Of a stretch of 64,000 nucleotides of DNA, positions 12,343 to 24,015 are shown in pieces. The position numbers and the translations under genes were made by a program. Location: NCBI GenBank assembly GCA_029931535.1, contig JAQPZY010001415.1:2322501-2386500 (forward strand), in the 5' to 3' direction. Positions within the stretch are counted from its first letter, which is position 1; each line of letters begins with the position of its first letter. The notes under the pieces are model-generated. The model saw nothing but the letters and a program-made list of their open reading frames with translations. It was not told the DNA's origin and searched no databases. The DNA comes from Margaritifera margaritifera. Lineage: Eukaryota; Mollusca; Bivalvia; Unionida; Margaritiferidae.

Positions 12343-14285
12343 ACAACATCAAGTAGCTCATTGATAAATACAATAAAGCCAAGGGGATATTATTCTACCT
12401 TGCATTGTGCCTTTCAACGCCGGAAATCTGTTATAAATTCTTCTTGAAAGGATAACTCTGCTGTACATATTTGTGTATAGACTGACAATCACAATCCATA
12501 TTCTGTGATTAATACCGATCTGAAATAATTTATAGAATAATCCGTCATGCCATGCAGTGTCAAAAGCTTTCTCGGTATCAAGAACAGCTGTGTACAATTT
12601 GCTTTGGTTTTCACTAGTATAACTAGTTAGTTCGTGGGCCAAAAAAGAAGTCGTATTGTAACCTACACCCTTCTGAAAGCCCCCCTGTAGTAAGTTACTT
12701 GAAAACTTAGTAGATTTTAAATCAGTATGTAACCTTTTTAATAAAATCTGTTCGTAAACCTTACAAATAACTGGAAGAAGCCTCTTCGCCCTATAATTGT
12801 TCAGATCTCTTTTATTTCTTATTTCCTCCCTTAAAAAATGGGAATTAGACCTTTTAATTTGTCCGGAATGTGCCCAAATTTCAAAATTGAGTTGTAGAGA
12901 GTAACTAAAACTAATTTGACCATGGTACCACCTCCCTTAAGGTGTTCATAGTTTATGTTGTCAGACCCGCTGGCCTTTCAAGACTGAACATCTGAAAGCT
13001 CAAATGCTAGTTCTTCAAGTGTGATGGGCTTAACCTCGTCACTTAGAGTGTTTTTTTTTTCTCCATATTTGAACACATTCACTAACTTTCTCATGAAACA
13101 TTTTATACCCATTATCTAAATTCTGTGGGGAATACAAAGTCTCAAAATATGTTGCCCACAGATTTTATATCTACAGGATCCCGAAAAAATACTATCAATA
13201 AATTTCATTTCAAGTGGATTTCTAGTTCTCTTTCGGCATGAATTGAAAGTTTTGCAAAAAAGATTTTTTCGTCAACCTCGGCGAACTTATTAATGTTTTC
13301 ATTTTCTTGCTTTTGATAAGTTGAAACACATTTTCTGTGACGTCTTCGAAAAGCTGACATGGCATCTTTATAACAAATGAAAAATATATCTCTTTGACAA
13401 CTAGATTTCCCTTGCTGTATCCACTCCTGCCTTCTTTTGACCATGGTTATGTGCAGATCCTTTAGCTCAGAATTTCAGACGGACTTATAAAAGAGTTTGA
13501 GTTTTGAAACAGAAAGGGCTTTTTTGCTTGCAGTAGATAGACCATTACCGATTTTGCTATGCAGCAAATCTATCTGCTCCCCGTTGTTCGGGATAGAGGA
13601 TTTAAGAGACTGTAACTTAACATCTAGTTCCCACACATATTCTTGTTGTATCTGAGAGTCAACATTTCCCCCAATTGAACTTTAAACTATTGAAGATCGA
13701 ACCACTCATGGTGTAAACTTGAAATTCAAAAGATCCTAGTATAGGTCTGTGGTTAGAAAAATGTAGTGCATCATCATCAATGATCATAACCTCTTTGACC
13801 AAATACACTTTTGACTTGTCAATTACGATGTGATCAATTAGAGACATACTCACACCAGAATAGGAAACGTATGAATAGCGGGGACCTTTACAAAAGTATA
13901 TAATCCAATAGTGTGCCCGTGACGTGGTAAATAAACTTGAATGAAAAAAGCAAACGTATTATAATTTATTCTAATACCAGCAATGCGATCATCGTCAATT
14001 CTCTACAAGAGCGATGTCATTATAGTACTTAATATGCCATATAATAGCCACACACCCCTTTCCACGAATCCTACGCAAGGGCCATACCGCGTCCTGGTCA
14101 ACAGTGGTAGTAGACGTATAGTTGGCATCTATACAGTCCAAGAACCCGAGTTGTTCTTGAAATAACCAATATTCAGAGATGAAACTTATATCTATTTGTT
14201 GTGTTGATAGTAACTGACTAAGACAAAAGACACTCGACATAATGCCTATGGCATTCTATGTGAGAATATTAAAATTAAATCCAGC
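12343..14285 (-). pseudogene. LINE ORF2: endonuclease and RT palm, broken
   Basis: Read on the minus strand from about 14285. MAGFNFNIL and SVFCLSQLLSTQQIDISFIS are the start of an AP-type endonuclease. IRGKGCVAIIWH and DDDRIAGIRIN (after a frameshift near 13995) follow, then FFIQVYLP. The middle of the endonuclease, where a GDxN motif would lie, is missing near 13870-13890. SLIDHIVID and FSNHRPILGSF (13659-13853) close the domain. A linker (13205-13444) and the RT follow: KVYEQILLKRL, FQKGVGYNTTSF, motif A LDTEKAFDTAWHDGLF and GTMQGRIISPWLY. The frame breaks near 12358 and homology stops at about 12343, before the catalytic xADD motif. This is a dead element, CR1/Jockey-like in general build; the exact clade is uncertain. 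Confidence 0.82.
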
Positions 14286-15188
14286 CATCCTTATGCTGGG
14301 CCGAACCAACCAAACGACTAGGAAAATGAAGACCTGCATGATTTCAATTGATTCTTCCCGGTAATGGCCATAATTGTTTCATTGCTCAGTTGATAACTAA
14401 CGTCTGCAATAAACCGCTTTGGACCACAACGAATTTTCTGAGAATTTCCTCAGATCCGAAGAACTATTCACATTTATTCTAGCAGATATGGAACCCGGTC
14501 GTTTGCTTTTAATAATTCTTATGAAAGTGGGTTCAAAGTCACGTTTCACAAGAAATTCGTGAATTGTATTCTTTTCTGCTGATGGATCAATATTACCTGC
14601 ATATAACCTTTTGGATCATATTCGAGCTACCCCAATGAAACCACCACCACCACCATCCTCATCGTCGTTGTCATCATCATCATCATCATCATCCACAAGA
14701 CCAACATCATTATTATGGTTCTCACCGTTGATGTTATCAACCTTTTCAATTTGTGATTGTTACGTGAATAAGAGCAGAACCATCAACAATATTTCTGCCT
14801 GAACTCAGGACAGCAATGTTTGGCATATTACTACCTGACCCTAATCACTGTCATGCACTGCTATAAGAGTATTGGCACTGTCAGGCACTGCTATTGGAGT
14901 ATTGGCACTATCAGGCACTGCTATTGGAGTAAAATCCCCTACTACATCTACATTATGATATGTTCGAATGATACCTTGACCAGTGACTGCTTGACTGTAA
15001 GTCTTGGGCGTAACCTTGCAGTTATGATCACTGTTAGGTACAGGAGAAGCGTTTTTTACATTGATAAAATTTAAGCTTGGCTTGGCTATTACAGGAACTG
15101 AACCCTGAGACATAATTCGATATTGGTCTACAGGTACACTAGAACTACACAAGGAACTTGTTATTGTACACGAGGAAATAGGTTCAAT

Positions 15189-15343
15189 GCCGTACTAAGG
15201 GTACGTGGCGCCCGGGGCGACGATGATGACACAAAGGGCCAGAATACGAGGCCCGAATTTTTATCATCTGTTTTGGCGCCCTAAGACCTATGGCGCACGG
15301 GTCAACCGCCCCGTCCGCACCCCCCCCCTCCCGTTAGTACGCT
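15189..15343. mobile_element. Small GC-rich MITE inside LINE ORF1
   Basis: A sharply GC-rich block of about 155 bp in AT-rich surroundings. It has inverted ends: GCCGTACTAAGGGT on the left and TTAGTACGC on the right, followed inwards by GGCGCCCGGGGCG and CCGCCCCGTCCGC. It splits the LINE ORF1 remnant, with coding similarity continuing on both sides. It is probably a non-autonomous DNA transposon; superfamily and target duplication were not determined. Confidence 0.6.
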
Positions 15344-15745
15344 ACAGAATAAGTTATACTTTATCTGACGATTTTGAGCGGCATTTTTATTCAAAATGTT
15401 TGAGCTTTTTGTGCTGCTCACAAGAACTGGATGCTGCAAGCTACTAATTTGACCTCGACAGTTGCTGATCTTTATTTCCACCTTCTCTATACATAAGGAC
15501 ATTTTATTGATTGACTGGTTCAGTTGTTTTATACCTATCATCTATGAATTTTCTTTGAGTGTAACGAGTTCCTTCAGAAGACTCCTGTAGAACTCAGCGT
15601 ACAAGCTAACTTCTTCTGGATACAAGTCAAAACTCTCAGGCTATCAGGGTTCTTATAAGCATTAGAGCTTGCACAATAATTCTGAACTAACTGTAGCACC
15701 GTGAAAATATCTGAGCCAGTATCCACACCCCGTGGGCACAGACAT

Positions 15746-15808
15746 AGTACAAGGCACAGACATAGTACAAGGCACAGAAATAGGACAAGGCACAGACATA
15801 GGACAAGA
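15746..15808. repeat. 18-bp tandem repeat, 3-4 copies
   Basis: GCACAGACATAGTACAAG-type units with one-base changes, lying in the N-terminal part of the LINE ORF1 remnant. Confidence 0.85.
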
Positions 15809-15950
15809 ATCATAAATGCTCATGTTGACATTCGTGTGTTATCCGTTGTTGTGAAAAGTTTAATCACAAGCGAACGATTAAATAGGTGTTTACGGTATGC
15901 TACACAAAGACATAATCCATGACTCGGGTATTGCTCATATATGTCTGCAC

Positions 15951-16664
15951 GAGCAAAACAAATGCAAAACACACTCATGTATAATGATCTATACAAACGA
16001 CAACACTGTATTAAAGTCCAATGTTAAAGCAAATTACATCAATTTAAGATTCCGTTCATAAACTGTGATGATCATAGTACAAGAAAAGACATTTCATTAT
16101 CAAACTACACGCTACAAACGTAATATTGCCGTCCAAGACCGGCACCGAAATTTCACACACATGCCTGTGCCACCATCTTCACCGAAATTAGCTCCGGGTT
16201 GTCAAGAATCTTATTTCCTCAAATAATTTCCTTAGCGCTTAATATCAACTGAAAATGTTCACGCCATAGTAAAGAGTGTTCATTCAGAAATATATAAATA
16301 AAAAATTCAACATACTTCACGTGGTTAAAACGTCAATATCACGTAAAATTACACAGGGCTTATAACACACGACTGACGCGACTGACACGCCATCTATACC
16401 CATGTTACGGATTTTTTTTACGCTGACTTACTCATATTCTTCTTTACATCTATAGTGACCTATAGTGTATAAGTCGATAATTTTATCAGTGACGCAATTA
16501 AAGACATTACACAATTAGAAGTCGGGATTCATTTATTGGAAGTACAGATTTACTCAATGTTCATCCTGTTAGCTTCTTTAATAAAAAATGATACAAGTTG
16601 ATAGAACCCGTTAAACCGCGTTTTTGTTTTAGAATATGTCATAACAAGCAAGACAAAATGGTTC
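15951..16664. other. No gene recognised
   Basis: Unique-looking AT-rich DNA that may include the 5' UTR of the minus-strand LINE. No motif identified. Confidence 0.4.
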
Positions 16665-16783
16665 TCATCTTTGAAGATACTTTAGATTAACATATGATTT
16701 ATTAGGATTTGGACACACTGTAAAGTTCAGTACTGACAAACAAATGTAGGGACTATATAGTAAAAATTATTGTGATCCGAGTC
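16665..16783 (+). repeat. 120-bp direct repeat, left copy
   Basis: Begins TCATCTTTGAAG and ends near GTGATCCGAGTCC. About nine tenths identical by eye to 19208-19327, in the same orientation. It encloses about 2.4 kb of AT-rich DNA without readable coding sequence. It could be a pair of very short LTR-like ends, two dispersed repeat copies, or a segmental duplication. Confidence 0.85.
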
Positions 16784-19207
16784 CTTTCAGGATCTTGGCC
16801 ATACACATTTAAATTGAAATCCCAATAGAAATATCAAATTAAAAAATTTATTTTTTACATTTTTCTTAAAACTTTAATTTTTTAAATTTGAAAATTGAAA
16901 TTCTAAAATTTTGCAAATATGTTTATATTGATAGTCTGTACGGAGTTGATACTTATTATTATCATCACGTATGTATTGCTGCACCAAAAAATAGTTCGAT
17001 TTGTTGATAATGTTCAAATTCTGTCAGAGAAAATATCTTTCAAAATCTGAATGAGTCCTTTATTCAAAATACGTGAAGACATATTTCTTGTTGATTCGGT
17101 GCCTTTAGGTCAGTTACACTATTTATTATGGGTCCAAGCAGTTAATTTATGTGTTTATAATGGGGTAATTATATGAGTAACACATATATGTTTGTATGGC
17201 TTTCAGTAATTGTTTATAAACATAGTTATATGGTACTTAATGAGAGGATGGAGATGAAAACTCTATAGTAGAGCCTACGCAGGTTGTCTAATAAGTCATT
17301 TTAAACTGTCAGAGAATGAAAAAAGTGAAAAGAATATAGGTCAAAGGGATAATATGTTCTTTCCCCAGGTCTATTTACCTTGGATGTAGGAAAACAGCAA
17401 AATGAAGCAAGTAGAACACAAAATCCATTCCTTTTTATTGTTAATTTTGGTTAAGACATTGATTGACAAAGTGCAGCATTGTGGCATAAGCTGATATCCC
17501 ATTCTGATAAACCATTTTACTTTAAGCATTATTATTTACTAATAATAATTATTAACCGACTCTAAACATTACACCAGAAATCTTGAAACAGATGATTTGA
17601 ATCAACTTTGTACAATTAATCTTAACACGGTTGCAAGTCAGACATGAGCAAATGTCCAATCATTTTTAGAATATTTGGGATCAGAATTTCATATTCAGTA
17701 CATCATATAAGATCTAATTGTACCTATAGTTTATGTGTGAGACATATAATTGATTGTATGCACTTGAAATATTCCAAAATGTTATTTTTCATCATGAATT
17801 TTCTTACTTATTGTAATATCTTGTAATTTAGTACATATTGTCACTCAACTTCCATATATACTTGTATGTACTAATAATTGCACCAATGATCAAACCTCAC
17901 CATCCCACATTCCCTTAAACTTTATGATAGCTAGTGTACCTTAATAGTTATTTAACCTATAAATGACTGAACATACTTTGAAAAAGACACTTCTAGCAAC
18001 CTCATATATTTTTGGGATGAATAGTCACTTGAATACATGTCAATTGCTTCACATTTCTGAGTGTCATTTTGTTAAGTTTAATGTTTTTTCCTGTGCTTGT
18101 AGCCTTAATGTCATTTTGAAATCTCCATATCTAGCACATTTTTACTTCGTTTATCTACATCTTACTGATCTATAAGATTAAGTAGAACATGTTGTATCTT
18201 TTCAGGTCTAGCCTGGCATTTGGAACAAGGTGGAAGAGTTGGATTAACTTGGAAGCTCTCCAGTAGTCAGGTGGTGATACCAAGGTCTCATTAAGACATG
18301 TCCAATGTACCCGCCATAAGTTATCATTTAGTGTGTACACCATAATACATTTGAATAGGCATATTGTAATTTGCTCCAAAAATCACTGTGAGCTTTCTTT
18401 CATCGACAAAATGTTATAAGTTGTACAGATCCAAGCTGCCATTTGTTTTAAATACTATTCATTGGTCAACTTTGCTGTCTAAAATTTGTCCGTTTCATAT
18501 TTAAAATTTGTATGAAAATTTAATTTTATTTAAAAATTTAGTTTTCTAAATTTACATTTTTATTTCAAATCTTATTAAAATTAAATTTATCAATGTTTTA
18601 TATTTCAAACATATTTTCAGATAGAAATTATCTTGTATTACAATAAAGTTTTTACTGCATTGAAAAGTTCCTATAATTAAGGAAGATGAAATTTAGTTTT
18701 GGCGTCTCAACAGCACTTGGTCCAAAACTTGCATCCTGTGGAACACCAACACTAGACACTTTCTGACAGTTGTCATGCACCTTGTTTGCTATGAAAATCA
18801 AAAAGACTTCACGAGTAAAGTTGAAATAGGTGTGGCATGCAAATATAAGATTTTGACTAAAATTGGCCATAAATAAGTTGCCCTGATAGGACTCAGGTCA
18901 CAATTAGTACCCAAGAATGTAGTCCCAGTCTATTTTTAGAGCATATTTTCCTCTCTCATTTTCGTGGTGATGCACGAGTTAGATGTAGGCATTCTTGGTA
19001 TTAATTTAATGGAAATCGTTTATACTTTAGTATATGAGCATTATGGTGTGGGTGCCTGTGTGTATTTTGGCGACAGTGCACAGTGAGAGATGAGGCATTG
19101 TTGCTGGTCTGGAAGTGAAATCTATGACCCACTGCCCGCTATTTTGTTACAGCCCAGCCTCTCAAAACAAATGCTGGATAACCTATGACAAGCATTTCAC
19201 AGTGAGT
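16784..19207. other. AT-rich DNA between the 120-bp repeats
   Basis: No gene recognised. There is a very AT-rich stretch (TTAAAATTT-like) at about 16830-16920 and another at about 18500-18620. The longest open frames are under 75 codons and show no known motif. Confidence 0.45.
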
Positions 19208-19327
19208 TCATCTTTGAAGGTTCTTTGGATTACCATATGATTTATTAGAATTTGGACACATTGTAAAGTTCAGTACTGACAAACAAACGTAGGGACTATA
19301 TAGGAAAAATAATTGTGATCTGAGTCC
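19208..19327 (+). repeat. 120-bp direct repeat, right copy
   Basis: Partner of 16665-16783. Shared stretches include AAAGTTCAGTACTGACAAAC and GTAGGGACTATATAG. Confidence 0.85.
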
Positions 19328-19529
19328 AGATAACCTTTCATCATTATTATAGCTGAGAAATGTATTGAGCTACTGGCTCCTAGGACCATATTAACCAACT
19401 GTTTTCTCCTACCGAAAAAAGGGCTCCGATCTTAAGGTCCTTAATCAAAATATGTAGGTCATGTTAAGTGTGTTTGATATATAGTTACACTCCAGGTCCT
19501 GCTTCCAAAAGGTGACCAAATTCAGTGGT

Positions 19530-20455
19530 TTACTTAGGTCTCGTGATTCGTCCTGACATTTCTCAACATTCTCAGGTCTCACGATTCGTCCTGACATTTC
19601 TTAACATTCTCAGGTCTCATGATTCGTCCTGACATTTCTTAACATTCTCATGTCTCATGATTCGTCCTGACATTTCTCAACATTCTCATGTCTTATGATT
19701 CGCCCTGACATTTCTCAACATTCTCATGTCTCATGCTTCGTCCTGACATTTCTTAACATTCTCAGGTCTCATGATTCGTCCTGACATTTCTCAACATTCT
19801 CATGTCTCATGATTCGTCCTGACATTTCTTAACATTCTCATGTCTTACGATTCGTCCTGGCATTTCTTAACATTCTCATGTCTCACGATTCGTCCTGACA
19901 TTTCTTAACATTCTCATGTCTCATGATTCGTCCTGACATTTCTTAACATTTTCATATCTCATGATTCGTCCTGACATTTCTCAACATTCTCAGGTCTCGT
20001 GACTCGTCCTGAAATTTCTCAACATTCTCAGATCTCATGATTCGTCCTGACATTTCTCAACATTCTCAGGTCTCATGATTCGTCCTGACATTTCTTAAAA
20101 TTCTCAGGTCTCACGATTCGTCCTGACATTTCTCAACATTCTCATGTCTCACGATTCGTCCTGACATTTCTCAACATTCTCATGTCTCACTATTCGTCCT
20201 GACATTTCTTAACATTCTCGGGTCTCATGATTCGTCCTCACATTTCTTAACATTCTCGGGTCTCATGATTCGTCCTCACATTTCTTAACATTCTCAGATC
20301 TCATGATTCGTCCTGACATTTCTTAAAATTCTCAGGTCTCACGATTCGTCCTGACATTTCTCAACATTCTCATGTCTCACGATTCGTCCTGACATTTCTC
20401 AACATTCTCATGTCTCGCGATTCGTCCCGACATTTCTTAACATTCTCTAGATTGC
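19530..20455. repeat. 38-bp minisatellite, about 24 copies
   Basis: Units of 38 bp with boxes ATTCGTCCTGACATTTCT and AACATTCTCATGTCTCA. Main variants are CTCAACATT versus CTTAACATT and CAGGTC versus CATGTC; these alternate in blocks, which suggests expansion of multi-unit segments. Confidence 0.96.
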
Positions 20456-20957
20456 TGTACTCAAGTATATCTAAAAGTATTATGTACAAAAATCTTGGGA
20501 ATAAATTTCAGCACACTATCTATGATATATTTTTCTTAACAAAATAACCATTGGACTGTAATCTTAAAGGATAAATAGTAAGTAAATCATTTCTTCAAAC
20601 GGACTAAAGAATTCAAATAACAGCTTTTGATTGGTTAAATAGAAGTGGTGACGCAATGATGAAATCATGCATAGATGGATGATCAGTGGATTGATAATTT
20701 ATGTCACTGGGTTGATTGGTTTGATCACGTGTTTCGTATACAGGAATTCCGTTCAGCAAACTTTGTTGAGTAAGTACATGTAATTACACCTCCATCATAT
20801 TAAAGGTAAGCTTATGTAGGTAATACAGTAGAAGATAATACGGGATTGTTTGTCATGAATATTAATTTTGGATGAGATCTACTCGATTAAAGAAATTCCA
20901 CATTAATCATCATTTCGACAATTATTTCCTGCAGGTTTCATTTATAACTCCAGGCTT
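20456..20957. other. No gene recognised
   Basis: Unique AT-rich DNA between the 38 bp array and the fold-back MITE. No motif seen. Confidence 0.4.
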
Positions 20958-21181
20958 ACCGTCTGTACTAGCTTATAAGTCTACCCGAACTGAAAACTGC
21001 ACAGACAGACCCAGATCTACCTTCGCATAATCCACCGGATGATCTGGGTCTATTCAGTTAGTTAGGAATAATCAGTAGACCAAACAGCATCGACCTTGAT
21101 CTGCCGGCGCCTTATGCGACAGCAGATCTGGGTCTACGTTGTTTGCAGTTATACAAGACCTATACGTGAATGTATGCGGTG
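20958..21181. mobile_element. Double-hairpin fold-back MITE, copy 1
   Basis: Outer ends ACCGTCTGTACTAGCTTATA and a degraded right arm TATACGTGAATGTATGCGGT. Between them are two successive hairpins: one with arms GACCCAGATCTACC and GATCTGGGTC, the other GACCTTGATCTGCC and GGCGCCTTATGCGACAGCAG followed by ATCTGGGTC. A spacer with CAGTTAGTTAGGAATAATC separates them. Same architecture as the copies at 23798, 30451 and 32823. Confidence 0.82.
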
Positions 21182-21536
21182 AATGTTTCTAGTATTATAC
21201 TCAGTTTAGTAAGCGATCAGTTCAATCGGAACCGCATTCTACAGATTACTTGTTGGTTTATTCTTAGTACAGACCTTCGCATTTGTATCCAATTATAAAT
21301 GTGAAAGAAGAGAAAAATCTTCCATTTTGATTGATTTTATAAATAGGAAACGCAGTAAAAACTGTTGTTTCATGTAATATTTGACTCTCGTCCTTGGTAC
21401 CAGTTTATGTGATTATTTTGTTGTTGTATATTTTGCTATAAACTTTGAAATACACCTTCTCAATGCAGAACAATTAAGGGTGGGTGGGAGCGATTTTCAG
21501 TTCGAGACGGTTGAATTTTTTTCCCTTTAACCTCAA

Positions 21537-22940
21537 GATAATGTAATGTATTCAACTAATATAATGGATGTTGTATGTAATGTATTCAACTAATATAATG
21601 TATGCGGTATGTAAGTTATTCAACTAATATAATGTATGTGGTATGCAATTTATTTAACTAATATATGTAATTTATTCAACTAATATAATGGACATGGTAT
21701 GCAATTTATTCAACTAATATAATGTATGTGGTATGTAATTTATTCAACTAATATAATGCATGTGGTATGTAATTTATTCAACTAATATAATGGACATGGT
21801 ATGGAATTTATTCAACTAATATAATGTATGTGGTATGTAATTTATTCAACTAATATAATGGATATGGTATGCAATTTATTCAACTAATATAATGTATGTG
21901 GTATGTAATTTATTCAACTAATATATGTAATTTATTCAACCAATATAATGGATATGGTATGTAATTTATTCAACTAATATAATGGATGTGGTGTGTAATT
22001 TATTCAACTAATATAATGTATGTGGTATGTAATTTATTCAACTAATATAATGTATGTGGTATGTAATTTATTCAACTAATATATGTAATTTATTCAACTA
22101 ATATAATGGATATGGTATGTAATTTATTCAACTAATATAATGGATATGGTATGTAATTTATTCAACTAATATAATGTATGTGGTATATAATTTGTTCAAC
22201 TAATATAATGTATGTGGTATGTAATTTATTCAACTAATATAATGTATGTGGTATGTAATTTATTCAACTAATATAATGGATATGGTATGCAATTTATTCA
22301 ACTAATATAATGGATGTGGTATATAATTTGTTCAACTAATATAATGGATATGGTATGTAATTTATTCAACTAATATAATGGATGTGGTATATAATTTGTT
22401 CAACTAATATAATGTATGTTGCATGTAATTTATTAAACTAATATAATGGATGTGGTATATAATTTGTTAAACTAATATAATGGATGTGGTATGTAATTTA
22501 TTCAACTAATATAATGTATGTGGTATGTAATTTATTCAACTAATATAATGTATGTGGTATGTAATTTATTCAACTAATATAATGTATGTGGTATGTAATT
22601 TATTCAACTAATATAATGTATGTGGTATGTAATTTATTCAACTAATATAATGTATGTGGTATGTAATTTATTCAACTAATATAATGTATGTGGTATGTAA
22701 TTTATTCAACTAATATAATGGATCTGGTATGTAACTTATTCAACTAATATAATGTATGTGGTATGTAATTTATTCAACTAATATAATGGATATGGTATGT
22801 ACTTTATTCAACTAATATAATGTATGTGGTATGTAATTTATTCAACTAATATAATGGATATGGTATGTAATTTATTCAACTAATATAATGTATGTGGTGT
22901 GTAATTTATTCAACTAATATAATGGATATGGTATGTACTT
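21537..22940. repeat. 34-bp satellite, about 40 copies
   Basis: A 1.4 kb array of 34 bp units with boxes TTCAACTAATATAATG and GTATGTAATTTA and variants TGTATGTGG, GGATATGG and GGATGTGG. A few units are shortened (for example near 21660, 21920 and 22080). The core CAACTAATATAATGGATAT also occurs once inside each of the two Harbinger-like MITEs at 53.7 and 62.1 kb. Confidence 0.96.
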
Positions 22941-23259
22941 TTTTCATAGCAACGTACTCTCTGGTGTACGATGACTATTTTGATTCGTCCAGGCGAGGAA
23001 ATTTCCTGTTCAATAAAGGTAAACTGGTTTTGCTTTGGAGGATTTCATTTAAAGACCTGAAAATATACTGTCTATTACAATTTTCCGAATTTACATACCG
23101 GGTATCAACGATTTTACTTGTCTCTTCTGCAAAGCATACACAAAAGTTTTCATCACTTTTCAGACGCCATCGTTTGTCATCGTTTCAGCGTCGTTCATTC
23201 GTCAACGTTCAGGACAGGATTACCAAACCGGTGGTTCTACCTGCACATACGTGAGGCTA

Positions 23260-23422
23260 TAAAAACAATCAGGCACATAATTTGACCATTCAGGCACATA
23301 CTTTGACCATTTAGGCACATACTTTGACCATTCAGGCACATAATTTGACCATTCAGGCACATAATTTGACCATTCAGGCACATAATTTGACCATTCAGGC
23401 ACATACTTTGACCATTTAGGCA
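23260..23422. repeat. 21-bp tandem repeat, about 7 copies
   Basis: Units AGGCACATAATTTGACCATT plus one base, with ACTT for AATT in some. The period is a multiple of three, giving a spurious minus-strand frame. Confidence 0.95.
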
Positions 23423-23797
23423 CCTTTCAGCATGCTGACCTCATGTACAGAATATTTTCGAGACTACATTGTCAAACTTGACATTTCTTTCGAAATCTTG
23501 AAGATTCGGCTTCATTTCCCTTCACATTTTTTGTAGTAATCGAAAATATTGCAAGCTGAAGGATAAATTACGGAAAATATTGCAAGCTGAAGGACAAAAT
23601 TACAAAATAATACCAAAACATTTTAAGTATCCTGGTGTTATGTCCTATTTCTACCGAGTTCTCAATAGATATTTTTCTGGTGAATTATCTTCCTTACATG
23701 TGGAAAAATGCGTATTTTTTGCAAACTGTGTGTGGTGAGTCTAATCTAGAGGTATAGTCACTGTCACAGCCAGTCAAATAAAACAGCCGATTTATAT

Positions 23798-24015
23798 ACC
23801 GTTTTTACTCGCGTATAAACCAGGTCCAAATGCAAACAACATAGATCCTGATCTGCCGTCGCATAATGCGCCAGCAGATCAGGGTCTGTGTTGTTTGTTC
23901 TACTTATTAGTCCTTACAAACTGCATAGACCCAGAGCTGCCGGCATATTATGCGAGGGCAGATCTGGGTCTATGCAGTTGGCAGTTGGTATCGAGTTATA
24001 CGCGAGTAACGACGG
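23798..24015. mobile_element. Double-hairpin fold-back MITE, copy 2 (best preserved)
   Basis: Terminal inverted repeats of about 20 bp: CCGTTTTTACTCGCGTAT on the left and, reading the right end inwards on the other strand, CCGTCGTTACTCGCGTAT. TA dinucleotides flank both ends, consistent with a TA target duplication (Tc1/mariner-like), though a 2 bp match is weak evidence. Inside are hairpin 1 at 23831-23890 (arms ATCCTGATCTGCCG and GCAGATCAGGGT around GCATAATGC) and hairpin 2 at 23921-23977 (CATAGACCCAGAGCTGCCG and GGCAGATCTGGGTCTATG), separated by TTCTACTTATTAGTCCT. There is no coding capacity. Confidence 0.85.

Larger units (their letters stand above)
14390..15950 (-). pseudogene. LINE ORF1 remnant
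   Basis: Upstream of ORF2 on the minus strand are fragments of an ORF1-like protein: VLQLVQNYCASSNAYKNP (about 15650-15700); a putative coiled-coil piece with LNQSINKMSLCIEKVEIKI (15460-15520); a Pro/Ser-rich middle with KTYSQAV (about 15000); and a C-terminal RRM-like segment with KRLYAGNIDPSAEKNTIHEF and FIRIIKSKRPGSISARI (about 14610-14470). ORF1 of many LINEs is an RNA-binding chaperone, and this order (coiled coil, linker, RRM-like end, then ORF2 a short distance away) fits. The frame is broken in several places and is interrupted by a small MITE at 15189-15343. A low-complexity (CAT)n stretch lies at 14667-14695. Confidence 0.65.
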
